DNA of 40,913 bases from positions 1 to 40,913 of the IMG/VR virus record IMGVR_UViG_3300036846_000436; one strand, 5' to 3'. Each line of letters begins with the position of its first letter. Positions within the stretch are counted from its first letter, which is position 1. Below the pieces are notes generated by a model, which was not told the origin of the DNA, ran no database searches, and saw only the letters and a program-made list of their open reading frames with translations. The translations under genes and the position numbers were made by a program. This DNA comes from a virus. Positions 16,901-25,304 of this stretch are shown one piece after another.

Positions 16901-17668
16901 CTATCGTTGCAGGACCGAGCGATTGGATTCATATTCCGCAAGCCGCCGCTCTAGTTCCCACTGGCGGAATGTCACATAGTTGTCGAGCACATTAGGCGGA
17001 TAAGCGAGCCGTTCGGCCAATCGCTTTTGACTTTCGTGCAAATAGAATCGATTCACCCGGTCATCATACACCGGCGAATAGCCCTGTTCTTTCAGCATTG
17101 GCTCCCATGCGCCATAGGACGGCGATGCGTCGGCGCTATAGACTGCTTCGATGCAAAACAACCACGGCTGATATTTTTTGAAATCGAGTCCCGCCAGCAC
17201 TTGCTTTTCCATGCCCTCAACGTCGATGCACACCAGATGCAAAGTGTTGCCGTTTAGCGTCCGATCGAGCACGCGCGTCAACGTCGTCGTCGGCACCTTC
17301 GCACCTTCCTCGGTAATGTGCGCGCCATTGAATTCGCGATGCCGATCGACAATGTTGCGGGCGCCAGTCGAGAGGCCACGAAAGTTGCAGAGGAAATATT
17401 CGCTTTCACCTTCTTCTTTCTCGCCGATCATGTCGCGGATGATCAGATCGCGCGGGCGCCAGCGTTTCCATTCGCTCGCCCAGGACGGCTCGAAATTGTA
17501 GATCGGATCACAGACGACGCCATGCCAGCCGCGGTTATAGAGCGCTGCGGTATTTGAATGCGTCAACGCCTGATAGGAGCCGACATCGGCATAAAAGCCG
17601 TCATCGACGTCAGCAAATACTCGCGCCAGAATGACATCCTCGAGATTTGATGAGAATGAAATCATCAT
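16901..17668 (-). CDS. FkbM-family methyltransferase
   Basis: 255 residues. FYADVGSYQALTHSNTAALY is the FkbM SAM-binding start, VVCDPIYNFEPSW the second strand, and LHLVCIDVEGMEKQVLAGLD the family motif (DVEG). FkbM-type enzymes O-methylate sugars and other hydroxyl groups. The start codons ATGATG overlap the stop of the upstream fusion gene. A C-terminal extension (about 200-255) is Arg/Glu-rich and helical. The likely substrate is a glycan made by the neighbouring transferases. Confidence 0.82.
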   Translation of the reverse strand: MMISFSSNLEDVILARVFADVDDGFYADVGSYQALTHSNTAALYNRGWHGVVCDPIYNFEPSWASEWKRWRPRDLIIRDMIGEKEEGESEYFLCNFRGLSTGARNIVDRHREFNGAHITEEGAKVPTTTLTRVLDRTLNGNTLHLVCIDVEGMEKQVLAGLDFKKYQPWLFCIEAVYSADASPSYGAWEPMLKEQGYSPVYDDRVNRFYLHESQKRLAERLAYPPNVLDNYVTFRQWELERRLAEYESNRSVLQR

Positions 17669-19554
17669 CGCAGCAGCCCCCGCGCCGCAGCGATGATTGT
17701 TTCCGACGTGATGTCAGAAATGCACGCTGCATAGTCGGCGTCATTGATTTTTGTCGGATGGCAGGTATCAAACGATTCGTGCAATTGATGACACGGCCAG
17801 CATGGCACCCGCTGCGGATCGGCATGCAGTGTCGTGGTATTTAGCCAATGCTTGGTTATGTTTTCATCGCTCGCGTGCGACAGCATGATAATTTTGGGGA
17901 TTGGCTCGAACGCAACGCCCCAACTCGGGCCAGTGTCGCCGCCGATGTAGAGATCGCACGCTGCAGCAAAAGTAAGGATGCGCCGTATCGGCCACGTTTG
18001 ATCCTGTTCGCTCGGCGAGCCCGCATGTGTCAGGCCATCGAGTGAACCGTTTTGCGCCTTCACAGTATCCATGGCGATTTTAGCTAACGCCGCGTCACGG
18101 TGCGGCGGCGGCGCGCCGAGCATGACCACGCGAGCGCCAAGCTCCTTGATCAGCCGGGCGATAACCAGCGGCCCATATGGATAGACTTTGTCGATCCGCG
18201 TGCCGGAAAGACACCATGCAATGATCGGGCCAGTGCCGAGCTTGCGTTTCGTGACATAGGCTTGCTCTTTCTCTTCCGCGGTCGGAAAGAACAATGGGCC
18301 GAAGCTATGCGGCAGGCCGAGCACGTCATGCGCGGTTTCCAGATAACTCCCCGCGCACAATTTGCGCCGATAGTCCTGCGGCCACCAAAACCAAGTTTGG
18401 ATTGGGAAAAGCGCATGTCGGCATTCGACAGCGTGTCCGAGATTGGCAAAGCGCTCGTATTCCTTGGCGCGCAGCCGATACCACTGTTGCCATGCGTTGA
18501 TGTCGGTCGGCCAATCTTTCTGGTCGTAAACAGCGATTTTATCGATATGAGGATTGTTCTCGAACAGCACGCAGTTAGGCGTCTGCGTGATCATTTCGAC
18601 CTTCAATCCCATTTCCTTTAGCGGCCGACAAACACTCGCGGCGATCAGATTGTCGCCGACGCCGCCGCAGCGGCTCACGCCAGCCCATCCCATGGCGCCT
18701 TGATACGGAGCGCGCGGCACCAGCATTTTCAATTTGCTGCCGCCAGATTTCAACTGATCGTGGAACTTAATTTGATCGTCGACGAGCGGTCGGAATTCTT
18801 CGAGCCGTTCTTTGGGGATTGCCAGGATGTTGTAGCTCAACGTGCGGAATGGCTGCAACTCAATGTGTTTGATAGTCAGGAAAACGTTTTCAGGGCATTT
18901 CTTCCAGTTGTCGGCAGAGTACATGTCCGGCTTGTGCGAATAAGTGAAATAACCGTTTTGCCGCAAATAAAGCATTACATCATAGTCGCCCTTTCCTTCG
19001 GAATGCTCTTCCAGATAGATCACAGGACGGCAGCGCTTGATTGACTGCTTGGCGCCCTCTAGCGCCATCAGTTCCGAGCCCTCGATGTCGAGCAGGATGA
19101 AGTGCACGTCATCGCCCTGCAGCCAATCATCGAGCGCAATCAAGCGAACGCTGGCGCTGCCGGCACCGAGCGCAGTGCAGCCGTAGTTATCATGGCCGAG
19201 CTCGGCGTACAGCCGCAACTTGGAATCGCCGCGCGAATGCCAGAGCCCAAAGCTCGAGCACGTGATATTTTTATGTTCCTTGGCATTGCGCTTGAGCAAC
19301 TCGAAGGCTTCCGGCTGCGGCTCAAATGCATAAACCTTCCCGGCCATTCCGGCGAGCGGAACGGTAAGCGCGCCAATGTTGGCGCCGCCATTAACGACCG
19401 TCCAATCCGGCTTGATGATCCGTTGAAACAGCGCAGTCTCATCAGGCGAATATTCGCCGTAAAGCTCAAGCGATCGGCCGATGTAGGCGTCGCCAGCAAA
19501 ATAGGCCATCCGGCCATGACGCGTTTGCGTCGTTCTGACATTTTCGACAAGCAT
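17665..19554 (-). CDS. FkbM methyltransferase - GT9 glycosyltransferase fusion
   Basis: 629 residues with two enzyme parts. Residues 25-215 are FkbM-like (VVNGGANIGALTVPLAGMAG, VYAFEPQPEAFELLKRNA, FILLDIEGSELMALEGAKQS). Residues 285-629 are GT9-like (GGVGDNLIAASVCRPLKEMG, AWCLSGTRIDKVYP, YIGGDTGPSWGVAFEPIPKI, then a Cys/His-rich VPCWPCHQLHESFDTCHP). The link between them (215-285) is helical. It could add a sugar and methylate it, or methylate the acceptor before extension. TGATG couples it to the upstream 83-residue gene. No frameshift is needed to join the parts. Confidence 0.8.
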   Translation of the reverse strand: MLVENVRTTQTRHGRMAYFAGDAYIGRSLELYGEYSPDETALFQRIIKPDWTVVNGGANIGALTVPLAGMAGKVYAFEPQPEAFELLKRNAKEHKNITCSSFGLWHSRGDSKLRLYAELGHDNYGCTALGAGSASVRLIALDDWLQGDDVHFILLDIEGSELMALEGAKQSIKRCRPVIYLEEHSEGKGDYDVMLYLRQNGYFTYSHKPDMYSADNWKKCPENVFLTIKHIELQPFRTLSYNILAIPKERLEEFRPLVDDQIKFHDQLKSGGSKLKMLVPRAPYQGAMGWAGVSRCGGVGDNLIAASVCRPLKEMGLKVEMITQTPNCVLFENNPHIDKIAVYDQKDWPTDINAWQQWYRLRAKEYERFANLGHAVECRHALFPIQTWFWWPQDYRRKLCAGSYLETAHDVLGLPHSFGPLFFPTAEEKEQAYVTKRKLGTGPIIAWCLSGTRIDKVYPYGPLVIARLIKELGARVVMLGAPPPHRDAALAKIAMDTVKAQNGSLDGLTHAGSPSEQDQTWPIRRILTFAAACDLYIGGDTGPSWGVAFEPIPKIIMLSHASDENITKHWLNTTTLHADPQRVPCWPCHQLHESFDTCHPTKINDADYAACISDITSETIIAAARGLLR

Positions 19555-19805
19555 CAGCTTTCAAGGCCTCCGACTGCAAACAACACCGCCTCGCATTCGT
19601 GATTTTCCGGTTCGATCTTTTCGCCGGCCATGAAACGCAAATGGCGCGCTTGCTTGCGCGCGATCTCGGCGAGAATGGCGTTTTGTTCAAGGCGCAATTT
19701 GATCAATGCGGCCTCGTCCAAGCCGAACGCTGCGCGATCAAACATTTCGACGGTATCGCGCCATTCACTTGCTAAAGCCCGAAGCGCATCGAGATTTGAG
19801 CTCAA
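19554..19805 (-). CDS. small helical protein of unknown function
   Basis: 83 residues from a TTG start at 19805, chosen because GGAGGGG lies 8 bases upstream at the end of the connector gene; the only nearby ATG is in another frame and stops at once. The protein is helical and charged (EAALIKLRLEQNAILAEIAR, KQARHLRFMAGEKIEPENHE). It separates head genes from the sugar-transfer block and is coupled to both sides. No known domain is recognised. Confidence 0.65.
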   Translation of the reverse strand: MSSNLDALRALASEWRDTVEMFDRAAFGLDEAALIKLRLEQNAILAEIARKQARHLRFMAGEKIEPENHECEAVLFAVGGLES

Positions 19806-19816
19806 GGCATCCCCTC

Positions 19817-20449
19817 CTATGCAATCGGCACTTCCACGCGATGCCGCCGCAGTAATTGCTCGGCCGACCACGGAATTGCCGTTTCGCGTCCCGCGACGCT
19901 TAGGCTGCGCACGTCGTAGGTATGAATCGCGTAAAGCTTCAAAGCTTGTTTGATGCTCTCAGGAACGACACCGACATTCGGCGAGCTCGAGGCGTCGACA
20001 TAACCCGCGCGAAATCTAATTCGCACTGCGTTGATTCCGGCGAACGTTGTCGGCCAGCTGCCGACCGGCAACAGCCATCCCGGCTGACTCACCTTGTCGA
20101 CCGAATAGTTGCTTGGATCGAGAATTTGTTGCACGCCGCCGGCGTCATCATAAAAAACATTTACAATTTCGATCAGCGGCGGCAGCGGAATGCGAATTTC
20201 CCTTCCGGACGAGCTCGTCGTCGGAAACACGTCGATCGTCGTCGGGAAAGCGTCGAGCGTCAATTCCCACGTTTGGTCGATTAGCGCGCGGCCGAGGAAA
20301 CCGTCGACGCCGTCGGCATATTGCACCGCCGCGCTGACGCACCCGGCGATCGTCGCATCCTCGTCATCATGATCGACGCGAAAATATTCTTTCGCTTCCG
20401 CCAATGTCAGCGGCTCAAATGGCGGCGGCGTGATTAGTTTCAGGCTCAC
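19817..20449 (-). CDS. head-tail connector, HK97 gp6-like
   Basis: 210 residues. The start PPPFEPLTLAEAKEYFRVDH with DDEDATIAGCVSAAVQYADG is the classic gp6-like connector signature, as is the later RIRFRAGYVD and IKQALKLYAIHTYDVR. The protein forms the ring under the portal. It starts with GTG in a GTGA overlap with the small Cys protein gene. In most HK97-type phages the adaptor gene follows directly; here it is about 10 kb further on. Confidence 0.86.
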   Translation of the reverse strand: MSLKLITPPPFEPLTLAEAKEYFRVDHDDEDATIAGCVSAAVQYADGVDGFLGRALIDQTWELTLDAFPTTIDVFPTTSSSGREIRIPLPPLIEIVNVFYDDAGGVQQILDPSNYSVDKVSQPGWLLPVGSWPTTFAGINAVRIRFRAGYVDASSSPNVGVVPESIKQALKLYAIHTYDVRSLSVAGRETAIPWSAEQLLRRHRVEVPIA

Positions 20450-20646
20450 GCCGGCGGCCCTCCTGGTGCCATCTGAAATTCACGGCACCAGTCGTCGGCG
20501 GCCGTGATCGGGAAATAGTATTCGGGCGCGGGGATGCGTTGCGCACCAAATAGCGGCGCCGGCGGATGCGCCTGGCAATAGCCGGCGTTGTTGCCGTTGA
20601 ACGGCCGCCACGCATTACAGATCGCGCATTGATTGGGATCAGCCAT
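20446..20646 (-). CDS. small Cys-containing protein
   Basis: 66 residues. CAICNAWRPFNGNNAGYCQAH suggests a small metal-binding knuckle (C-x2-C ... C-x2-H), followed by an aromatic, acidic tail (PEYYFPITAADDWCREFQ). It overlaps the collagen-like gene by 8 bases and the connector gene by 4, so it is very likely translated. Function is unknown; zinc binding is inferred from residue spacing only. Confidence 0.65.
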   Translation of the reverse strand: MADPNQCAICNAWRPFNGNNAGYCQAHPPAPLFGAQRIPAPEYYFPITAADDWCREFQMAPGGPPA

Positions 20647-21415
20647 GCTTGAGCCCTCCCGAAGTCATTTGCGTCAGGTCGAGGCCTGGCCGGCCGGCCG
20701 GACCTGGCGCCCCGCGCTCGCCGTCGTTGCCGTTGCGGCCAGGCAGCCCGCTGCGAACGATCAGCAGCCAATCGTCGCTTGGCATTTTCTGATCGGTGTC
20801 ATTGCGGCATAACCACGTCGAACCGCCATGCGTCACGCATTGCCCGCGCTTGTACGAAGCGCCGGCGCGATATGGTCCGCAGTGAAAATCGGCAAGCGTC
20901 GGCAGCGGCCAGGCAAATTTGCAGACTGCGGCGCCGCCGCGCAGGAACTCGATTCCGAACACGCCATCGGCCGTGAACTGCTTGGCGTCGTCGAAGCCGA
21001 GGCCGTCTTTCCCGTCGATGCCATCGCGACCGTCCTTGCCGCTGGCGCCGATCGGACCCGGCACGCCTGGCAAACCGTCACGGCCCGCGAGCCCGTCCGC
21101 GCCGGCCTTGCCGGGCTCGCCTGGCGGCCCGCGATCGCCCGGCTCGCCTGGTGCGCCATCCTGGCCGCGCTCGCCTCGAGCCATCGCCTTGAGCTCGGCG
21201 AGCTCGCCGGCCAGGCGCGCGAATTCTTTGCCCGCTTCGGCGGCCAGCCTTAGCGCCGCATTGAGCGCAGCATGAGCCGCGCCCATTTCCGCCGCCATCG
21301 CCCGCCGCTCGGCCGCGAAGTCATCGCGAGCTCGAGCAACTACCCGCGCGAGCGCGAGCTCGAGTTGACTTGCCGCCTCAAAGGCCGGCGGCGAGCTCGA
21401 GGATTCGTTCGGCAT
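20639..21415 (-). CDS. collagen-like virion protein with carbohydrate-binding-like module
   Basis: 258 residues. Residues 15-80 form an Ala-rich helix or coiled coil (LAGELAELKAMARGE), a likely trimerisation stem. Residues 81-140 are Gly-x-y triplets (GEPGDRGPPGEPGKAGADG) typical of a collagen triple helix. Residues 178-222 (YRAGASYKRGQCVTHGGSTW, LCRNDTDQKMPSDDWLLIV) resemble a CBM5/12-type carbohydrate-binding module. A second short collagen run lies at 223-246. Together they suggest a trimeric surface fibre, unusually placed between portal and connector genes, which may be a head or neck fibre. It overlaps the portal gene by 38 bases. Confidence 0.8.
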   Translation of the reverse strand: MPNESSSSPPAFEAASQLELALARVVARARDDFAAERRAMAAEMGAAHAALNAALRLAAEAGKEFARLAGELAELKAMARGERGQDGAPGEPGDRGPPGEPGKAGADGLAGRDGLPGVPGPIGASGKDGRDGIDGKDGLGFDDAKQFTADGVFGIEFLRGGAAVCKFAWPLPTLADFHCGPYRAGASYKRGQCVTHGGSTWLCRNDTDQKMPSDDWLLIVRSGLPGRNGNDGERGAPGPAGRPGLDLTQMTSGGLKHG

Positions 21416-22736
21416 TTACGTTGACCTGATCGGCTGGCGGCGTCGAGCTCGGCGCCGCCGGCGGCGTTGGGCCAGGGGCCGGCGGCGCGCAGCGCTCGGC
21501 GAGCGCTGCGAGATTGTAGTTTTGTTGTTGGAGGTATGGGCTCTCACCGCCCTTCGTCGGCAACAGATTGAATTTTGCTCGCGCTTCGTTCGGCGACAGG
21601 AAGCCCGCTTTGACCGCGTCGCCCGTCGTGGTGATTTTCGTTTTCGCGTCCATCCGCAACAGGTCGTCAAGATCGAATTCTGTTTCGTATGGCGTACCGC
21701 CGAGGCCGAGGCCGTCGTCTAACAACGCCTCGATTGACTCAATGTGAGTCTGCAGACATTGGCTGTAATACTGTTGGTTCAACGCCTCGACGTTATCAAA
21801 TGACGGCGCCGGCCCGATCCCGACCATGAACGGCGGCACGCGGAAAACCGAGCAAACATTTTCCGCACTCCATTTTAGTTGCTCGATCAACTGCGACTGC
21901 TCGGCCGGCAAACCCATTGATTCAAATTTGAGGCCGTCACTAAGCACCGCGACGCGGCCGGCGTTGTCGCCGCTGAATTTGGTTTCCCATTCGTTTTTGA
22001 TGTACTCGAGCCGCTGTTGCGCCACCGGACCCGGCGCCGTCAGGATGCCGCCAGGCCTCGAGCCGTGTTCGAAAAACCGGGCGCTATGCCGCTGGATCGC
22101 AAGCCCCTGCATGACCGGCAACGCGGCGGCGATGATCGGTGAAATGCCGAACAGCGGATGAAACAGCGGCGTGTTTTTGTCGTGAATAATTTCCGACGAC
22201 GGCACCTCGATCGGATCGGGCAGGCCAGCGAGATAGTCGGCGGCGAATGTGTAAGCGATCGAGCCATCCGGTGCGAGCAACACCTTGGCGCGCGACGGCT
22301 CGAGCACGTGCAGGCCGATCACAACGCCGCGGTTGTCGCGCTCCTTCAGAACGTACGTGTTGCCGTGAATCAGCTTAGATAGCATCCACGTTTCGATAAA
22401 TTGATTTCGTGTCTGGTAACGGTTCGGCTTGCGCAGCACCGGCGAGAATGCCGGCGAGTCAAATTCGACGTTGATGCCGCTTCCCGTTTCCTTCATTAAC
22501 CGCAGGCCGAGTTTGCCGATGTCGGTCGAGATAAGCGACAAGCACGAATACACCGCAAAATAGGTGACGACGCTGTCGGCCTTCATATGGACGTTTTTTT
22601 GCCAAGCGCCGGTGTAGGGCTCGCGAATGATCGGCCACCACCAATTGCCGCGATCGCCGAACAGCGGCGTTGACGGTTCCGGCTGCGGCGCCGTCATGCT
22701 GCGCTGAATTTTGATATTGAAGCCGAAAAGCTTCAT
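21378..22736 (-). CDS. portal protein, HK97 family
   Basis: 452 residues from MKLFGF at 22736; this start sits in a TAATG overlap with the upstream gene. Family features include VYSCLSLISTDIGKLGLRLM, LSKLIHGNTYVLKERDNRG, PLFGISPIIAAALPVMQGLA, FFEHGSRPGGIL and ENVCSVFRVPPFMVGIG. Twelve copies form the DNA entry ring at one capsid vertex. The Pro-rich tail (GPTPPAAPSSTPPADQ) is probably disordered. The frame is open further upstream but that part is Arg-rich overlap with the preceding gene. Confidence 0.93.
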   Translation of the reverse strand: MKLFGFNIKIQRSMTAPQPEPSTPLFGDRGNWWWPIIREPYTGAWQKNVHMKADSVVTYFAVYSCLSLISTDIGKLGLRLMKETGSGINVEFDSPAFSPVLRKPNRYQTRNQFIETWMLSKLIHGNTYVLKERDNRGVVIGLHVLEPSRAKVLLAPDGSIAYTFAADYLAGLPDPIEVPSSEIIHDKNTPLFHPLFGISPIIAAALPVMQGLAIQRHSARFFEHGSRPGGILTAPGPVAQQRLEYIKNEWETKFSGDNAGRVAVLSDGLKFESMGLPAEQSQLIEQLKWSAENVCSVFRVPPFMVGIGPAPSFDNVEALNQQYYSQCLQTHIESIEALLDDGLGLGGTPYETEFDLDDLLRMDAKTKITTTGDAVKAGFLSPNEARAKFNLLPTKGGESPYLQQQNYNLAALAERCAPPAPGPTPPAAPSSTPPADQVNVNAERILELAAGL

Positions 22737-22987
22737 TAGCTCTGCGCCCGCAAATCGCGTCGCATGTAGCGGCGCTTTTCTGTTTGCGGCGGCGGCGCCG
22801 GCGGTTCGGACTGTTTCCGACTTTCCGACTCGACCGGCTGCGGCTTGAGCGCGCGATCGACGAGCTCGGCCTTGCGACCGCCGACGGCGTCGGCCGCACA
22901 AAGCAATCGCGCCTCGAGCTCGCTTGTTTCAAACACGTCGCCGACCTTGCGGTCGGCCCATGACGTTACAGCCCGCACGTGCGGCAT
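22736..22987 (-). CDS. small protein between capsid and portal genes
   Basis: 83 residues: a helical first half (RAVTSWADRKVGDVFETSEL, EARLLCAADAVGG) and a Pro/Arg-rich second half (PPAPPPQTEKRRYMRRDLR). It ends in the TAATG overlap with the portal gene. Similar short genes in the same place are common in alphaproteobacterial phages, but no function is recognised. No membrane segment. Confidence 0.6.
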   Translation of the reverse strand: MPHVRAVTSWADRKVGDVFETSELEARLLCAADAVGGRKAELVDRALKPQPVESESRKQSEPPAPPPQTEKRRYMRRDLRAQS

Positions 22988-23008
22988 TGGCGTCGTTCCT
23001 AAGTTTGT

Positions 23009-23051
23009 GGGCGACCGATTCCAGGGAGGAAACCTAAAAAATCGATCGCCC
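23009..23051. repeat. strong hairpin downstream of the capsid gene
   Basis: The arms gggcgaccgatt (23009-23020) and aatcgatcgccc (23040-23051) pair over 11 of 12 positions around a 19-base loop. It lies in the only intergenic gap of the head gene run, between capsid stop and the next gene. No T run follows on the minus strand, so it is not a classic intrinsic terminator; it could be an RNA processing or stability element. Confidence 0.55.
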
Positions 23052-23077
23052 TTAAACGACGCTAAGACGCGCGCCGT

Positions 23078-25225
23078 TTATTCCGCGTAGTGCGCGCCCT
23101 GAATCCACGCCACGGCCGAAGTTCTTCGACGCAACCATGTGATCCAGCGCTCCGCACGAATGCCCATCATGTTGAGCTGCCAGAGTGAAATCATGTTCGT
23201 CGACGCCGTCGGCGGACTATCTGGCGTCGAGTCCATGTTCACACTGGCCTCGCGGCTGGCGTCGACCACCACCTGGCCGTCGTCGGCGAGCAGAATTTCG
23301 TCGGCGATGGCGAAGATGATCGGATAACCGTCCGCGGGCGAGCCGCCGACCGCCGGCATGTTTTCCGACGTGACGACGGGATAGCCCATAAGCGTTCCGC
23401 CTTGCGGCGTGATGCCCGTGTAGATGATTTGCCCGAGCGCGTTTTGCGCCAGCGACAGAGCAAGCGCCTGTTGCTGCGTCATGATCCAGACGCCCGAGGC
23501 AGTCGGTTGATTGACCGCGAGAATGGCCTGGAACAGCAACCGCGTGTCGGCACGGAAAGCCGCCATGTTCACGCCGCTCGGCGTGATAGGCGAGATGCCG
23601 TTTGTGATCGACGCCGGCGACACGCCCGTCACCGCCGCCACCGCCGGATCGACGAATTGCCGATCTAGGAATTGCACAATGCCGCGCGCCAGATCGTTCC
23701 TAACAACGTCCTCGGCCGCAGGATTGCTAAACCGAATCAGTTCCTCGGTTAGCACCACAATGGCCGCCGCCTTCGCCCATGTGAGCGTCAGCGTGTCGAA
23801 CGTCATGGAAGTGAGCGGCTTCGGCGCCGCTTCGCCGACCCATTGTGCGGTCGTGCCGCCGGTTGCTCGTGGCAGTTTGATATTGAACGGCACACGCCTC
23901 AAACCGGGAATGCGCCCGATGATGGTCAAAGGCCGCAGGAATTCCGCAAATTCGCTGGTCACAAGTTGCGGATAAACCAGCGCGCCGGCCCACGTCGGAT
24001 CGTATGTCACGCCGGCCGGCACCGCGGCCCGCATGATGTAGTTTTCCTTGTCGTCAAAAAGCTTCGCCAGGTTCGGCGTCGACGACACCCAATCCGTGCG
24101 GTTTCTGACGTACTCTTGCGCGCGCCGCGGATCGCCCTGGCCGGCGCCGAGCGCGATCACATAGCGCACAAATTCCTGGCCCTTCGGCGCCGCCGAGCGA
24201 ATGCTGATCGACCGCGCCGCGCCAATGTCGACGCCACCGCCGCGCGAGGCTGCCGCGGCCTCGAGGCTGTCGCCGGCGACGATGATCGCCTGCTTTTTCT
24301 GATCGGCGTCGAGGCGTTGCAGCCTAACGACGTGCTCGCTGATTTGCTTGGATTGAGTCTCGAGGCCGTCATATTCCGTGGCCTCGGCCTCGTCGAGCGT
24401 GCGGCCGTCCTCGGCCGACTTCGCCATGAGCGCCGACATTCGGTCCTGCGCCGTCTTGCGCTGACCTTCAAAGGCGGAAATCTGTTCCGCGATCGTTTGC
24501 ATTTTCGAGTCCTTTCCCTTCGCTGTTTGCTTCGGACCCGAGGCGTCGGGGAGTTTCCGCGTTTCGCTCTTGCGATCCGGCAGGATCGAGGAAACGGCGT
24601 CGAATGCCTTTATTTGATTGATCGTCGCTTCATGGTTCGCCGGGATTGTCACCAGCGAGAGCTCGACGACTTCCGAGCGCACAAACCGAATTCCGCCATT
24701 GTCCATGAAATTCATTTCCAACGTGCGGAAGCCGATCGACATGCCGCGGATCAAACCGAGGCGCACGTTTTGCTTGGCGTCGTCGATCCGCGTTGCAAGC
24801 GGCGTGCCTGGTTTCGCGTCGGCAAACCGCGCGGTGAACGTCACGCCGTCTTTCGTCGGCTTGTCGAGCGTGGCCAGACCGAGCGGCTGATCGTGCTTGT
24901 GCTGCCAAATCAGCGGCAGCGGATTGCGGAATTCGAGACCCTCGGGCTCGACGATGTCGCCCATGCGATCTGGCGTCGGAGTCGAAGCGACTCCCTTGAT
25001 TTCGCGAATGTCGTCGGCGGCCTCGGGCTCGGCAAATTTGAGAGTCGCCCATGCGCGTTCGATGTGGCGCGGCGCCTGCTCTTTCGTGATTAGCGGCGCC
25101 GTCAGCGAAACCCGGTGCGACTCGCTGTTTGCTGACGACGCCTCAGAGCCGGCGCACAGCAATGCGCCGCCCTGTTCAAACTCGGGATGTTGGAGAAGTG
25201 CGACCCGCTCGCGCGTCGGCCCCAT
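23078..25225 (-). CDS. prohead protease - major capsid protein fusion (HK97-like)
   Basis: 715 residues, joining what are usually two genes. Residues 55-215 are an HK97-type serine protease: His near 109-111 (IWQHKHDQPLG), Ser163 (RGMSIGF) and Glu near 188 (SEVVELSLVTIPANHEA). Residues 242-312 are a coiled scaffold or delta region (IAEQISAFEGQRKTAQDRMS). Residues 345-700 are the capsid fold (YVIALG, VTYDPTWAGALVYPQLV, PLTIIGRIPGLRRVPFNIKL, TAQWVGEAAP). The protease normally removes the delta region during maturation. An internal start at 24502 may also yield capsid protein alone. Fusions of this kind are known in other phages. Confidence 0.92.
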   Translation of the reverse strand: MGPTRERVALLQHPEFEQGGALLCAGSEASSANSESHRVSLTAPLITKEQAPRHIERAWATLKFAEPEAADDIREIKGVASTPTPDRMGDIVEPEGLEFRNPLPLIWQHKHDQPLGLATLDKPTKDGVTFTARFADAKPGTPLATRIDDAKQNVRLGLIRGMSIGFRTLEMNFMDNGGIRFVRSEVVELSLVTIPANHEATINQIKAFDAVSSILPDRKSETRKLPDASGPKQTAKGKDSKMQTIAEQISAFEGQRKTAQDRMSALMAKSAEDGRTLDEAEATEYDGLETQSKQISEHVVRLQRLDADQKKQAIIVAGDSLEAAAASRGGGVDIGAARSISIRSAAPKGQEFVRYVIALGAGQGDPRRAQEYVRNRTDWVSSTPNLAKLFDDKENYIMRAAVPAGVTYDPTWAGALVYPQLVTSEFAEFLRPLTIIGRIPGLRRVPFNIKLPRATGGTTAQWVGEAAPKPLTSMTFDTLTLTWAKAAAIVVLTEELIRFSNPAAEDVVRNDLARGIVQFLDRQFVDPAVAAVTGVSPASITNGISPITPSGVNMAAFRADTRLLFQAILAVNQPTASGVWIMTQQQALALSLAQNALGQIIYTGITPQGGTLMGYPVVTSENMPAVGGSPADGYPIIFAIADEILLADDGQVVVDASREASVNMDSTPDSPPTASTNMISLWQLNMMGIRAERWITWLRRRTSAVAWIQGAHYAE
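24502..24515 (-). promoter_or_regulatory. internal ribosome-binding site and start for free capsid protein
   Basis: On the minus strand AAAGGA (24510-24515) precedes an in-frame ATG (24500-24502) by 7 bases. The ATG is codon 242 of the fusion, exactly where a stand-alone delta-capsid protein (MQTIAEQISAFE) would begin. Initiation here would make a 474-residue capsid protein without protease. The signal is seen directly; its use is inference. Confidence 0.6.
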
Positions 25226-25304
25226 GCTAGGCCCCTGTGTCGCGAGTCGCAGATTTGCCGTTTAAAGCTTTTCGCCCGAACTCGCAAGCCGTTGCGGCCG
25301 GCCG

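Noticed and set aside
23843-25093. Long plus-strand frame of about 416 residues opposite the protease-capsid fusion
   Set aside because: It is the antisense of a clear capsid gene, is rich in Arg/His and has no domain. GC-rich DNA produces such frames by third-position bias.
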